A stretch of DNA of 64,000 nucleotides from Cristatella mucedo (taxonomy: Eukaryota > Bryozoa > Phylactolaemata > Cristatellidae). The notes under the pieces are model-generated. The model did not search any database and was not told where the DNA came from. It worked only from the letters and a program-made list of their open reading frames with translations. How positions within the stretch are numbered: position 1 is the stretch's first letter; each line of letters starts with the position of its first letter. Made by a program: the position numbers and the translations under genes. Where the stretch lies: contig WPIO01000001.1 of NCBI GenBank assembly GCA_009760855.2, forward strand, positions 13,397,001 to 13,461,000. Reading direction: 5' to 3'. Shown here piece after piece: positions 32,893-43,610 of this stretch.

Positions 32893-33267
32893 CTATCCAT
32901 AAAACTCAAAACCTTCTGGAATATCATATACTAATATTTTCTTATCTTGTAAATCAGTAAAATCTTGTCGTTGAAAAGAATTAATTAAAATGTTCCTTGC
33001 AATATCAATAATTATTCCATTAATATTTAACCAAAAATGAAAAGTATCAATCTTCTCACTTGGGTGAATGCTAAATCTTTTTTCAATTTTTATATCACAT
33101 TTACCTTTCAATAAATCTCTAGCAAGTAAACAAGAGACTACACAGAAACCTTTAATTCCTTTAATATGAAATGCTTCTGCAACTGTTTCTAAAATTTTCC
33201 TAACATCTGCAGTAAACATTTGTAGAGACTCATTATACTTTTCAAGAAAATGTGAATTTTCCATCAT
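32893..33267 (-). CDS. transglutaminase-like/papain-fold protein, 125 aa
   Basis: Intact frame starting at ATGATGG. A potential Cys-His-Asp triad is visible: Cys42 (KGFCVVSCLLA), His77 (FHFWL), Asp88 (IIIDIA). This order and spacing match small transglutaminase-like or papain-like proteins of bacteria and viruses, which can be peptidases, amidases or inactive binders. It is the last gene before the right TIR. Function unknown. Confidence 0.5.
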   Translation of the reverse strand: MMENSHFLEKYNESLQMFTADVRKILETVAEAFHIKGIKGFCVVSCLLARDLLKGKCDIKIEKRFSIHPSEKIDTFHFWLNINGIIIDIARNILINSFQRQDFTDLQDKKILVYDIPEGFEFYG

Positions 33268-33307
33268 ATATTATAATTATTTTTTGATTTAAAATGTTTT
33301 CATTATG

Positions 33308-33457
33308 AAGTAAAATTTGGTGAGTAGTCTGGGATTTTTCTATTTCGTGGATATACACTTAACGAGGACATTTTGTAATGAGATCGAACGAATGTGAGAT
33401 CGAATGAAAAAATGTCATTGTTGAGGGTAGAGCCTCGAAAGGGAAAAATCGCATACT
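33308..33457 (-). repeat. right terminal inverted repeat
   Basis: Inverted copy of 9591-9740. Ends CGCATACT, followed by ATT and the target duplication. Confidence 0.95.
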
Positions 33458-33460
33458 ATT

Positions 33461-33466
33461 CAGACA
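33461..33466. repeat. right target-site duplication CAGACA
   Basis: Second copy of the six bases at 9583-9588; the LINE frame resumes here. Confidence 0.85.
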
Positions 33467-34036
33467 TTGAGCTAGCTAGGTCTACTAAGGGCAAGCTTGA
33501 AAAAACCTGCACAGAATCAGGACTTAATTTCCACAGATAGACACATGAGGACTTTTGTAGATTATCAATTGATTCTAGCTAAGGCCAAGTCAAACTTCTA
33601 TGAAAACATTGTGGAATCACAGATTCAAAATCCAAAAATGCTGATGCCTACTGTCAACCGTCTCCTTACCCTCTCCCGGGTTAGCTCCTTACCTAGTTTT
33701 CCTTGTGGTGATCTTGCTGATCGCTTCTCCAGCTTCTTTGTCACCAAGATTGACAAGATCAGAGAGTCCATCTCTAGAGAAGCTTAATCTCCTATGGACT
33801 CATTTCCCTTAATTCCATGCAGCATCTCCAATGTCTATATTCAAGAAGGCCACGAGCGACTTCATCCGGAAATTCATATCCCAATTAAAGACGACAACTA
33901 GTCTTCTAGACCCCATTCCTATGTCCTGCTTCTACGGTGCAAAGTTTTTTCTTTACAGCATGTAAAGTGCTAAAAAAAAGATTCTCTGCTCTCTTGTAAA
34001 GTTCTCCGTGGGCGCTTAATAAACGTATTATTATTA
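33461..34036 (+). mobile_element. L2/CR1-like LINE, right half (RT core deleted)
   Basis: Continues the LINE cut by the Polinton (IELARSTKGKLEK, then QNPKMLMPTVNRLL, then LLDPIP near 33910). Near 33935 it jumps to the 3' tail (TTTACAGCATGTAAAGTGC ... (ATT)n at 34036), so the RT core was lost by internal deletion. Confidence 0.8.
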
Positions 34037-34249
34037 TCTGTTGCCACCAGCCTCCACAAGGGTCTAGTGGCACACTGGGACTTAGATTGCAGCAGTGATT
34101 TAGATGGATCCTGGGCGCGGCAGGTGTTTCAGGTAAGTTTGAGATAGTTGACTAGGACTGAGACATTTGTTTTCCACAGATAGCCATCTAGTTACTAAAG
34201 CCTCTTCAACAACGACAAAAAGCATAAAACGATCTCCTCTCTTTGAAGA

Positions 34250-35318
34250 AAGATATAGATTTCTCAGGAGGTAATACTAGCATCTGACCTTTCACTAGAT
34301 GACCACATCAGCTCCTCAGTCGAGTTTACATACTTTCAGCTACATGACACAGCTAAAATTCGGGCTTTCTTAGACATGGATAATACACACGAATTGGCCC
34401 ATGCATTTGTATGACCCGTCTTGACTCGTGTAACTCACAGCTTGATGGTCTACCAACCTGTGCAACCAGGAGCTCACAGTAGATGGAAAACTCTGCAACT
34501 AGGCTTGTCTGTAGTGAGCGTCACAGTTGCCACATTATATCACTTCTCGCCAACCTGCACTGGCTCCCTATCAAGCAGCGTATCGACTTAAAGGTTTGGA
34601 TCATGGAAATGCTGCAGCAAGCAGCTGCAACTGTCGATGTTGTTGTTGCTTGCGAAGAGAGGAATTAGTTTATCAAGCACTTTAGCCATTTGGGCCTCAT
34701 TGCTGCCCATACTTTCAGCTAGTACCACAGTAACAATAGCTTGCTTTTCCATCAAGACTTGCTAAGCAAGACATGCACTCACTTTTAGGTTCCTTTGCTC
34801 TCAGGCTCTAGCCTAAATATCAGAACTAATCCCCCCCCCCCCACGAGGCCAAGCCTAGTACCACTTGTTACTCTGACTCAAATCGTATAGCTAGACATCG
34901 TACGAGCCTCAGATCAAATTCTTGGGAGACCGCACCTTTAGTTCGTATGCTCCCAAAGGTTGGAAGTCACTTTCAACTGACCACATCCCCTGACTTGACG
35001 ACATTTAAACAGAAGCTTAAAACGCATCTTTTAATCACAGCATTGCGTTGCTGATTCGTCCTTTGTGTGGTTATGCGTGCTTACACTGTGCACGCTACCG
35101 CTAACCGTGCTCCTAAATTTGCCTATCTGGCCGGTTGGCCTAGGCTCTGAGCTGCCGAGGCGGGTCCGGGTCTAAGTCGATTTGGAGAGCTGGCTAGGCG
35201 CCTGCATGTTACCACTAATCGTCTGATCACGTTTTCCTTACAGCATATGTAAATTGCCTAAAAGAAGATTCAATTCTCTGAGGGCGCTATTTACATGTAT
35301 CATTATTATTATTAGTGT
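34250..35318 (+). mobile_element. L2/CR1-like LINE, 3' half
   Basis: RT C-terminal region with many stops, including NSATRLVCSERHSCHI near 34485. A 180-bp unrelated insertion sits at about 34595-34774, and a C run near 34831. The 3' tail ends in (ATT)n at 35318. Confidence 0.8.
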
Positions 35319-36422
35319 TATTATAAATTATTATTGGCTGGCTAAGCTCAAAATTTTCTCAATTACTTTTAATGAATGCCGTCGGCAGTCAACCGGAAGC
35401 TACGGCTATGAGCACTAGCTTTTGCGAAAGATAACGCTCATCCGGTCGCAGTGCCGCGAGGAGCTAAAGCAAATAGGAATAACTGAAAGGCAGAAAGGTA
35501 GCAAAACGGTGGCGAGCTAACTGGGCCAGATTATGGTTTACAATCATTATTCGCGCTCCCTGAATTTTAGCGGCTAGGAACCGATTATACGATAATCTAT
35601 AGCCGAGGCTGCACAAAAGCCTACGTCGTAGAATAGGCAGTCAGTTGTGTTTCCGGAGTTGGCCTAGGCATTTGAGCTGCTTTAAGCTGTAGGCCTCGGA
35701 GCAGTTGGTGCATGTAATTGCCCCTGTTCAATACCAGTAACCCATCGGCGCTGTCAGACTTCTCTGCGAAATGGATACGGACGTATTGTGCTGAGGATGA
35801 GCGCTCTTCCTTGTTGCCGCGTTCCTGCTGCTGGCGGCATACCTGTGTGCATCGTTGCATCGCCAAAAGTCGCTAGCCATGATACAAGGTTCAGACGTCC
35901 CCAGTATTCGTCGCGCGTCGGCTGCGATTAGCACTGCTGGCACTGTGTTTATGGCCTGATTCTGTCCGGACGCGGAAGCCGCGAACCAAGTTTGGAACAA
36001 TAGGCTGAACGGTAGGCCACTAGAACAGCTGCCGGTTATACACGATTGGTCGCACTAGCTTCGCAGGATACAAAGGTGCTTTTTAAGGTAGATATTTTTA
36101 GACGATTGCATTACTACAGGCTCCAGAAATGTTCTATTCCTCTTTCAGACGACCGACCAGGAACCGGAGCGCTGAAGGGTTGCCACCTGGGAGGTTCCCA
36201 TCTTTGGCGGGTGCATACCACCCCAGAAGAAATAGTCCGATCACAAATTGCATGCATTTTAGAGTCAGCATTGGTATCAAAATAGTTATTTTTGAGCATT
36301 TTATGGCACAATACACGTTTGGTTGTAATAAAACTTTGCTCGTACGTATCTAAAAGAAGCTATTAACACTGTGTTTTTCAAAAAAATTAACACTCTGTTT
36401 GGCACTCTTTTGGTCCAGATAA
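35319..36422. other. stretch without recognisable gene
   Basis: No supported exon or repeat. Overlapping frames near 35630-36000 and 36050-36350 occur on several strands and frames, typical of chance open frames in GC-rich DNA. Confidence 0.4.
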
Positions 36423-36856
36423 TACGATGTCGTTTGTTCATAGTATGTCAGATCTGCTATGGGTACAATGCTCGTAGCAGGCTAGTCAACATAGTCGCCA
36501 GCGTATGTTTGTATTTACGTTAAATAAACACATTTTAGTTATATTTTCCATTTAGAGTTTCTCTCTAATGCCTAAATACTAAACCGTAAACCCTAAACCT
36601 AAGACCTAAACTCTAAACCCAAAAATTCAAGCACAGAAAATATAAAATCTAACCAGTAATCCATAAGCCGGAAACCCCAAACCAGACAACTATTAAATAC
36701 TAAACCTAAAGTCCTAAACTTTAAGCTAATTGATAACCAAAAACGTGTTTATTTAACGCAAATATAAACATACGCTGGTGACCACGTTGAACAGGCTGCT
36801 ATGAGCACTGTACCAGCAGAAGTCCTGACGTTGCTGTATGAACAAACGACGTCGTA
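36423..36856. mobile_element. foldback element with telomere-like core
   Basis: Imperfect inverted arms of about 115 bp (36423-36536 and 36740-36856) enclose about 200 bp of degenerate CCTAAA/CCCTAAA-like repeats (for example AAACCCTAAACCTAAG near 36585). Ends read TACGAYGTCGTTTGTTCATA. A terminal TA on each side is compatible with a TA target duplication. Confidence 0.75.
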
Positions 36857-37888
36857 GTAGCTGTGTGGCTGGAGCAGCGTGAAGACTTACCAAATTGCCC
36901 TAACAACTATTATTTTTTATTATTTTATGGTGGAAACTTGCGTAATTTGGGGATAGTCGTATGTTTGTTACGCAGCAATGTTGTATCGGAAAACGCTATT
37001 CTGATACAACTGCTGCTATTCAGACTTAATCGGTCTGTCGGTAGGTCAGGAGCGGCGCTGAGCAGCGAAAGAGACCCGAGAGGACGGTGACAGACCAGAC
37101 AGCGGCTCCTGCTGGACTGCGTCGCTGTCCCACGTGGCCGCCTGTCCGAAGTCATGGCAAGCCAGGGAGTGGCCGATTTTGTACGAAGTTATTGCTGACG
37201 CCCGCGAATGCGAGAATGCTGTGAACAATGTGTATACACACACCGCTCTTATTTATTAAGCATCTCAGCGGGTGGATGGGAGGAGGTGTACGTAAAGGAC
37301 GAACTCGGGTCTGCACACGAGCCCGGCTGCCGCGATAAGCGCTGCGCTCTCACTGCAGCGGCGCGGCTCGCTGGGCCAGCCGAGGGAATGCGAATAAAAA
37401 ACAAGAGACTGAGAACTGGTGGAGGCGGCGCCGCTGCAGAGTCGAAGGAGCGACGAAAAAAATAACCAAGCCTTTTGCTTTTTTTTACGCCTGTGCAGTC
37501 TTAGGATTTTTTCGGTCTCCTGACTTGCAAGGAACTTCTTCGGACGGAGAGCAACCAGTGCATGGAATAGGAACTCTCCACTACACGCGTAGAGGGAGTG
37601 GGACGAGTAGTGCAGAGATCCTTGACAGCCTTAGCGAGGCTTCCTGCGGGGATGGCTGACGGTGAGATGTACGGTTAGGCTACGCTTCTCTATGCTGCCA
37701 GCTCACTGGCTACACGCTGCGGGCTAGTAGATAGCCCTAAGGCCAAAGCCAGTAGCTTGAGCTCAGTGCTGACGCCCGGTACCTTCGTGAGTGATTCGTT
37801 CTTATGTTTGATTGGGGAGTAGGAGGGCGGGACTTATTGGGATACAGCTCCGCCTACCGATAGTATGTAGGCGGGGCAAACGGAAGCC
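36857..37888. promoter_or_regulatory. GC/CpG-rich stretch, possible TRPM promoter region
   Basis: From about 37030 onward the sequence becomes rich in GC and CpG, just upstream of the first candidate TRPM exons, and no repeats are visible. This is position and composition evidence only; no TATA or start site is assigned. Confidence 0.3.
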
Positions 37889-38148
37889 ATGTGCCGCCTG
37901 GTGGCGCCCGATGCCGGTCCGTTTAATGTTGAGGCGCTGGTAGCGGAATGCACGCCACTGTTTCAGCGAGTCTGCCGGCCTCGGTCTTTACTTGATGATT
38001 CTCGAGCCGAGCCAGCAAACAGGCTCTGGGCTCCGTATGTTGTTGGCTTCCAGCTGCCAGATGTCCGACCCCTGCTGGTGAAGCATCCAGCTAGAGAGTC
38101 GCCGGCCGACCATGTCTACCGAGAACCAGGCTTCACTTTCCAAAGGAG
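37889..38148 (+). CDS. candidate 5' exon (uncertain)
   Basis: An ATG-led open frame of 86 codons runs to a good donor (GGAG|GTAATT at 38148/38149) in GC-rich DNA upstream of the TRPM exons. The translation (MCRLVAPDAGPFNVEALV...) has no recognised motif. Its end phase (two bases left over) does not fit the next candidate exon at 39804 directly, so another exon, another donor, or another gene must be assumed. Confidence 0.25.
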
Positions 38149-38578
38149 GTAATTAGTCCACGATTTTAGTTTTTAGCAACCCAGAGAACGTTATATAGTA
38201 GGCGAGCGAATTTGGTGTAAATGATTCAAGTGAGATCTTTTGCAACAGTTACAGCATCCTAAATGCTGCTTAGGAGATACAAGCATTTGCCCAAAAAGCT
38301 GCCGAGCTTCGTGCTGTCCTAGTCGGCCCTGCAAACCTATTATAGCTGACCAAACCTGCGGTAAGTTCAAAGTCTAATCCAACCTTGGCTTTAGGTACGC
38401 CCAGTTACAGGCTTTCATGTCTCATCGAGGCTGATTTGCTTTCCCGTTGACTTGACTTCTGATTGCCTGCTATTCGGTGGCAAATTGCTTTGCCCCCTTA
38501 CCCTAGGTTTCTTTTACCAGTGCGAGCCGCAGATTTGTTGTCGCGTTGGCTGCCAAGTCCTGGACAGCTCCGCACCAA

Positions 38579-38680
38579 ATAATGATAATGATACTAATAC
38601 TAATAATAATCATGATGAGACCTTTATGTAGCACCTGAAGAGAACTAAACCTTTTTCTTGGTGCTTTCCACATGCTGTGA
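38579..38680 (-). repeat. L2/CR1-like LINE 3' tail
   Basis: Inverted (ATT)n tail and terminal block, diverged. Confidence 0.7.
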
Positions 38681-38996
38681 AGCTGCCCCCCCCCCCCGAC
38701 GACTGTCTCGGTGCTCCTCATGCCCGAACATTCTCCTGCGTGCAAAGATTGCGTATTTCAAGACTAAGCAAGCTATTTGCTGTCCGCCATGATTTTTCTC
38801 ACTTGTTTATTTATGACAGACGTCTAACCGCTTGTGAATCAAAACACAGAGACCCACTGAGGACTTGATGGCGCTGCTAGATATGGAGGACTTGTTGGAT
38901 ATGCAGGAGCAGATCGCTGCATGAGCAGCGCAATCTCCCCCCTGTCAACTCCGTGAGATGAGAGCTTAATGCCTAGCATGATAGTGCCAGGGATTT

Positions 38997-38998
<2 letters not shown>

Positions 38999-39032
<34 letters not shown>

Positions 39033-39361
39033 CACTTGATAAAGCGCTCTCAGAGAACTCGGTCTCTCTCTAGGCGCTTTACATGTGCTGCAAAGGGAAA
39101 TGCAATTGAATGGTGAGTAATATCATGCTTTACAAACAAACAAAATGAATAACATGGTTAGCAGTGACATGCACGGGTCAGCATGCAAATATGGTTAGTG
39201 GCAGCATGCACAGTGTCAGCACGCATAAGCACATGAAGGACGAATCAGAGGGACCCACTAAATGCTGTCCTAAATAGGTGTGTTTCTAAGTTCTTTTTAA
39301 ATGTGGTCAGGTCAGGGGACGTTCTAACGCAGGTCGGGAGGGAGTTCCAGGCTTTGGGAGG
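38999..39361 (-). mobile_element. L2/CR1-like LINE 3' end
   Basis: (ATT)n tail at 38999, then the terminal block and 3' UTR. The last codons of the RT C-terminal region lie near 39300-39361. Young copy, strongly 5'-truncated. Confidence 0.85.
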
Positions 39362-39803
39362 TTTTTAGCAGGCTGCCAAAACAAGTGGTGATGCTCAGGA
39401 ATGCATGACTTGGCTTTGTCCTTCCCCACCAGTCTACCTGCTGTGGTGCAGCCTGCTGGCTCCAGCCTAATCCTGTCTTGGATCACTGATTACGGCACGA
39501 GAAGGATGTTCACCCAGGTCACATCAGCCAGCTGGCTTTGCTTCACGCCTGGCTCACCCTGTCACGGCAGCTGATGAATGACTCACGACATCCGACTGTA
39601 GGCTTGGCTCGACCAGTAGTTGGGGTCATTGAAGGCTTGAATAACTGGATATAGAGAATTGCAAAAAGCTCTTCCTCTATGATCTATGAATCCTAATCTA
39701 TCGCCTGATCTATGAATCCTAATGGCACACCCCATGCCTACCGATTAAATTTAGGTGCTTTAGAAAGGATGGCGATTAGGCCTCAAATGCTTTTTTTTTA
39801 CAG

Positions 39804-39862
39804 GCTCTCAGACCCAGGCTACAGTATGGGATACGGCAGAGAGTGATGACAGTGCCAATGGG
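39804..39862 (+). CDS. candidate TRPM exon upstream of the first recognised one
   Basis: Polypyrimidine tract and acceptor (TTTTTTTACAG|G at 39803) and a donor (GG|GTACGT at 39863). In the frame that joins the next exon, the 59 bases read SQTQATVWDTAESDDSANG and end in phase 0, as exon 40008 requires. The short acidic peptide fits a variable TRPM N-terminus. No sequence motif confirms it. Confidence 0.35.
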
Positions 39863-40007
39863 GTACGTAGGCTATGTGTTTATCAAGTATTCTGTCGATC
39901 TTGCAACCTTCATATCATATCATCCATCTTACCGACTTCATTCGTGTATGCATTTATATTTGGCTGCTAATGAACAAAATCTCGTCGTTGACCGATGCTA
40001 TTTGCAG

Positions 40008-40084
40008 GCTGAAGAGTATTGGATCGAAAAAGTTTTCAAGAAAAGAGAATGCATCAAGCCTGTCGTTGCCAGTGGTGATTTGAG
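40008..40084 (+). CDS. TRPM-family channel, N-terminal exon (WIEKVFKKREC)
   Basis: Acceptor TTTGCAG at 40007 and donor GAG|GTAAGT at 40084/40085. The exon reads AEEYWIEKVFKKRECIKPVV and on; the W-I-E-x-x-F-x-K-R-E-C block is the conserved start of the TRPM homology region, a cytoplasmic N-terminal region. It ends in phase 2, and the split Arg codon is completed by the next exon at 42002. The intron between holds an inverted SINE at about 40430. TRPM proteins are tetrameric cation channels of the plasma membrane. Confidence 0.85.
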
Positions 40085-40429
40085 GTAAGTTCATTCCCTT
40101 GGCAGTTGGCCAGCTGTTTGTCTTTTCGACTTGTTAATCTCGTGTATGGTTATGGTTGTTGGTTTTTGTTTTTGACTTATCCAATGTGTGCTTACGGTTG
40201 TTGGTTTTCTTTTGCGGTTGTTTTTTACCCTCTTCCACCATCCATGATCTGTGTGCCCATTTTGGTCAATAGTTTCTTTCGTGCTCATAGTCAACTATTG
40301 AACAGTTGCCATTTCACTTGGAATTTTACCTCTGCGATTTATTAATGAGTATACTACATGCACGTAGAGGTATATGTACAGGTATATATACATTTACCGG
40401 TTAGACCATTCCTTGTAAAGTAAAGAGCA

Positions 40430-40560
40430 GCTGGTTTAACAGCCTCATTTGTATAGCAACATAATACCTTTGGTGACCTTCACCCTGGCTGAAGTTGGCA
40501 ATAACGAAGTATGTGCTGAGGAAGTCGGATCAAGATCGGTGTAGCCGAGTGCAAGCTCCT
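40430..40560 (-). repeat. tRNA-headed SINE, family A, inverted
   Basis: Contains the reverse of the family tail (GCTGGTTTAACAGCCTCATTTGTATAGCAAC) and a decayed head. Confidence 0.5.
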
Positions 40561-42001
40561 TAATTCTGGGTTTATACTCATAGGCTAATGAAAATCTGGA
40601 TAGAAACCTGAGGCTCCTGACTCAGAATGTGGACCAAGCAGTTTTATAGCTGCTAATCAAGTAATCAAGACACACAGAGCCAATGGTGGCAGCTGTGTAC
40701 TGGCTTTATTCAGAGCATGAGTAGTCTTGCCTAAAAGCAGGCACTTAATCGCTGCTTGTTGTGCTTTGTGAGGTCGTGGTGGTTCTCTTCAGCCCTGAAC
40801 TTGGCTGGCTTCTTTCAATTTAGTGGAGTATGCATGCATAAGCAGTGATCTAGGTGCAATGCGAGTTGTGCGATGGCGTTTACCGTACAAATTGACGGTT
40901 ACAATTGGCTGGAATCGGACGATTGATCCCTACCTCTTGAGTTACTTCCTGACGATTGATTACTGTACTAGAGTAGACCTACCTATGCATTCACGTGTTT
41001 TTATCTGGTAGCTGAATGGTTGTAGTGCAACAAGACTGAATGTTTTTATTGCTGCCAGTGTCTGAATGCAGTTTAGCAGCCTAGAAGGAATGGTCAAGCT
41101 TTTCCTGGTTCCACTCACCATGTTAGTGTGTTTGCTTTTTCCAGTGGTTGTCTATCAACAATTTATTTTCCGCAGGCTCCACATTTGTAGTCTTGTTGAA
41201 AACGTTTTGGTTCTGCTTTACTGTGCTACCATGCTGCTCAGGGATGAAATGATAATGCTATCGGATGCGACATTGATAACTGAGACAAAAGGCAATACAA
41301 TTCTCATGCAAACTGTTGTAGTTACTACGAGTTTTACCTTTGCAATTATGTAATGGTTCTTCCAATTGAGATTTGTAACTGCAAGTGCATTTTGACACTG
41401 CTTCCGATTTTGCTGTATGTGCTATTCACTATGCTGTTCTCATATCTGAGTACTTCTGGATTCCTGAGTCCTCGACTAATTTAAAAAAACTAGTTTTAAT
41501 TGCAGTATCCTCCAGAATAGTGCTGTATATGAAAGACCGTACAATCACACTAAAAAATCCATGCATATGCGTGCATACACATGCATCGCTCCTGCAAAAA
41601 TGTGAACCTTTTTTCCAGGAATATGGCAAAAAGGTTGTATTCAACAGTTTCCCACCATCAAAAATCATAAGACGGATTCGATGTTTGTGCAGACATAATA
41701 AATATAGCAGTAATAAAGGGGTTATATAATACTTTAAGGGAACCAAGTCTTTTTCATGGCACTTAATGCAAGCTAGGAAAAAAGGATAAATGTCTGATGT
41801 GAAGATTATGTGCTGAGATTCCGAGGATTTTATGATTCAGCATATAACGATCGATGGACACTAACTGCCACTACTGCCAATGTACACCTTAACTATGATA
41901 TTTTGCAGGCTTGCTCGTATGTATCAAGTTAGTTAAGTGCTGTATGCTAACGAGTTCCAGTGTTCCTCTCTTTTCCCTGCTTTTGCTAAACTGAACTGTA
42001 G

Positions 42002-42206
42002 ATGTGGATGTGGGCGACTAATGATCGACCACCAGTATGCCATGCGAGATGAAAGCAGCGTCTCTGCTGCCAGTGCAGGGAAGCAAACTGAATTGAATCG
42101 AAATGATAAGGCTAGATGGCATCCGGCGAGCAATACGTGCAATCTTCCGACAGATGCATTCGGTCAGATTGAGTTTCAGGGTGATGCACATCCTAATAAA
42201 GCTCAG
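42002..42206 (+). CDS. TRPM-family channel exon (CGCGRL ... PTDAFGQIEFQG)
   Basis: Acceptor CTGTAG at 42001 and donor CAG|GTAAGG at 42206/42207. With the split Arg it reads RCGCGRLMIDH, the Cys-rich TRPM motif, then a variable stretch, then LPTDAFGQIEFQG..HPNKAQ, the conserved lead into the SLOG-like domain. Ends in phase 0, matching exon 46944. Confidence 0.9.
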
Positions 42207-42479
42207 GTAAGGCTATTGAAGTTCCTGGTGCATTCCCTAGTGTGAGTCGGAATGCAGTTCTTCTATGATGTAGCGTTTTTCTGGTACTAAGGTGACTGGC
42301 ATGATTTTTGTGTGCTTCTGGTTAGTGATGTCTCGGGGCTCACAAAGTTAAGCAGTTTCCCTAATGAAACACGTGCACCGGCTAGATTATGAGTGCTTGG
42401 AATTACTTGTGGTTCCTGAATTACAGATATTAGGAACCAGATATATCATAAATCAATGGCTTCGACCGTATAAAAAATA

Positions 42480-42560
42480 GTGGTTGATTTAACAGCCTTA
42501 TTTTTTGTATAGCAACGGAAGAGCCTTTGCGGCCATAAATAATTCCTAGAGTTGGTAATA
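42480..42560 (-). repeat. tRNA-headed SINE, family A, inverted tail
   Basis: GGTTGATTTAACAGCC, then AGAGCCTTTGCGGCC, the reverse of the family tail seen at 2150-2200. It abuts a LINE at 42562. Confidence 0.5.
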
Positions 42561-42561
42561 C

Positions 42562-43532
42562 ACGATCAAACGATGACAAAACTAACTTACTAGTTATGGG
42601 CAAACCCAGTGTGATTCAGAAATTGGAAAGGCTGACGCTCAAAATTGGCTCTGCCAGCATATCTCCTGTCGAATCAGCTCGAAATCTAGGTGTCATATTC
42701 CAAAGCGACCTCTCGTTAGACGACCATATCAGCTCCACAGTCAAATCTGCCTATTTTCAGCTTCATAATATTGCTAAAATTCGGGCTTGTTTAGATAAGG
42801 ATACCACGTCTAAGTTGGTCCATGTATTCGTGACATCTCGTCTCGACTTCTGCAACTCACTGCTTACTGGCCTACCAGCATGTGCGATCAGGCGATTGCA
42901 GCTGGTGCAAAACTCTGCAGCTAGGCTTGTCTGTCGTGAGTGCCGCAGTTGCCACATTACTCCACTTCTCGCCGACCTGCACTGGCTACCAGTCAAGCAA
43001 TGGATTGACTTCAAGGTTTTGTCGCTCACTTTTAGGTCCCTTCATTCTATGGCTCCAGCCTATCTCTCCGACATACTCCCCCATCAGACCAAGCATCGTA
43101 CCACCTGCTTTTCGGAATCCAACAGTCTAGAAATGCCTCGTACAAACCTCAAATCCTTTGGAGACAGTGCATTTAGTTCGTATGCTCTCAAAGCCTGGAA
43201 CTCCCTCCCGACCTGCGTCAGAACATCCCCTGACCTGACCACATTTAAAAGAAACTTAAAAACACACCTATTTAGGACAGCATTTAGTGGATCCCTGTGA
43301 TTCGTCCTTGATGTGCTTATGCGTGCTGACACTGTGCATGTTGCCACTAACCACATTTGCATGCTGACCCTGTGCATGTCACCCCTAACTATGTTATTCA
43401 TTTTGTTTGTTTTTCAAGCATGATTTTACTTACCATTCAATTGCATTTCCCTTTGCAGCAAATGTAAAGCGCCTAGAAAGAGATTAAGTTCTCTGTGGGC
43501 GCTTTATCAAGTACATTATTATAATTATTATT
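42562..43532 (+). mobile_element. L2/CR1-like LINE 3' end, young
   Basis: Open 234-codon RT C-terminal frame (42596-43300), then the 3' UTR and (ATT)n tail. Nearly identical to the copies at 13330, 45010, 54060 and 61111. Sits in TRPM intron sequence. Confidence 0.92.
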
Positions 43533-43539
43533 ACCCACT

Positions 43540-43610
43540 CCAGGATTCGAACCCACGACCGCAATTGTGAGGAGCAAGCACCTTACCTCCTGGGCTATGA
43601 ACTGACCGTC
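43540..43610 (-). repeat. tRNA-like SINE head
   Basis: Inverted box B (GGATTCGAACCCACGACC) and A-box-like GCACCTTACCTCCTGGGCTA. Directly follows the LINE tail. Confidence 0.5.

Larger units (their letters stand above)
9589..33460. mobile_element. Maverick/Polinton (adintovirus-like) element, 23.9 kb, degraded
   Basis: Bounded by 150-bp terminal inverted repeats and a 6-bp target duplication. It is much more AT-rich than the flanks and encodes the Polinton hallmark set: protein-primed PolB, retroviral-type integrase, A32-type ATPase, adenain-like protease and a double-jelly-roll capsid protein. Polintons are integrating virus-like elements of eukaryotes. This copy also has fibre-like, PLA2-like, HNH and YqaJ genes. 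Nearly every long gene is broken, so it is an endogenous fossil. It is larger than typical animal Polintons (15-20 kb), partly because a LINE of about 0.95 kb sits in PolB. Confidence 0.95.

Noticed and set aside
9802-33267. Alternative genetic code in the element (TAA read as Gln, TGA as Trp)
   Set aside because: Many internal stops fall where Gln or Trp would fit, but TAA, TAG and TGA all occur as natural gene ends in the element, and frameshifts coexist with the stops. Ordinary nonsense decay is simpler.
35621-36353. Several overlapping short frames as host exons
   Set aside because: They overlap in many frames on both strands and lack motifs.
36570-36730. True telomere or chromosome end
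   Set aside because: Repeats are degenerate, short, and enclosed by inverted arms within continuous host DNA.
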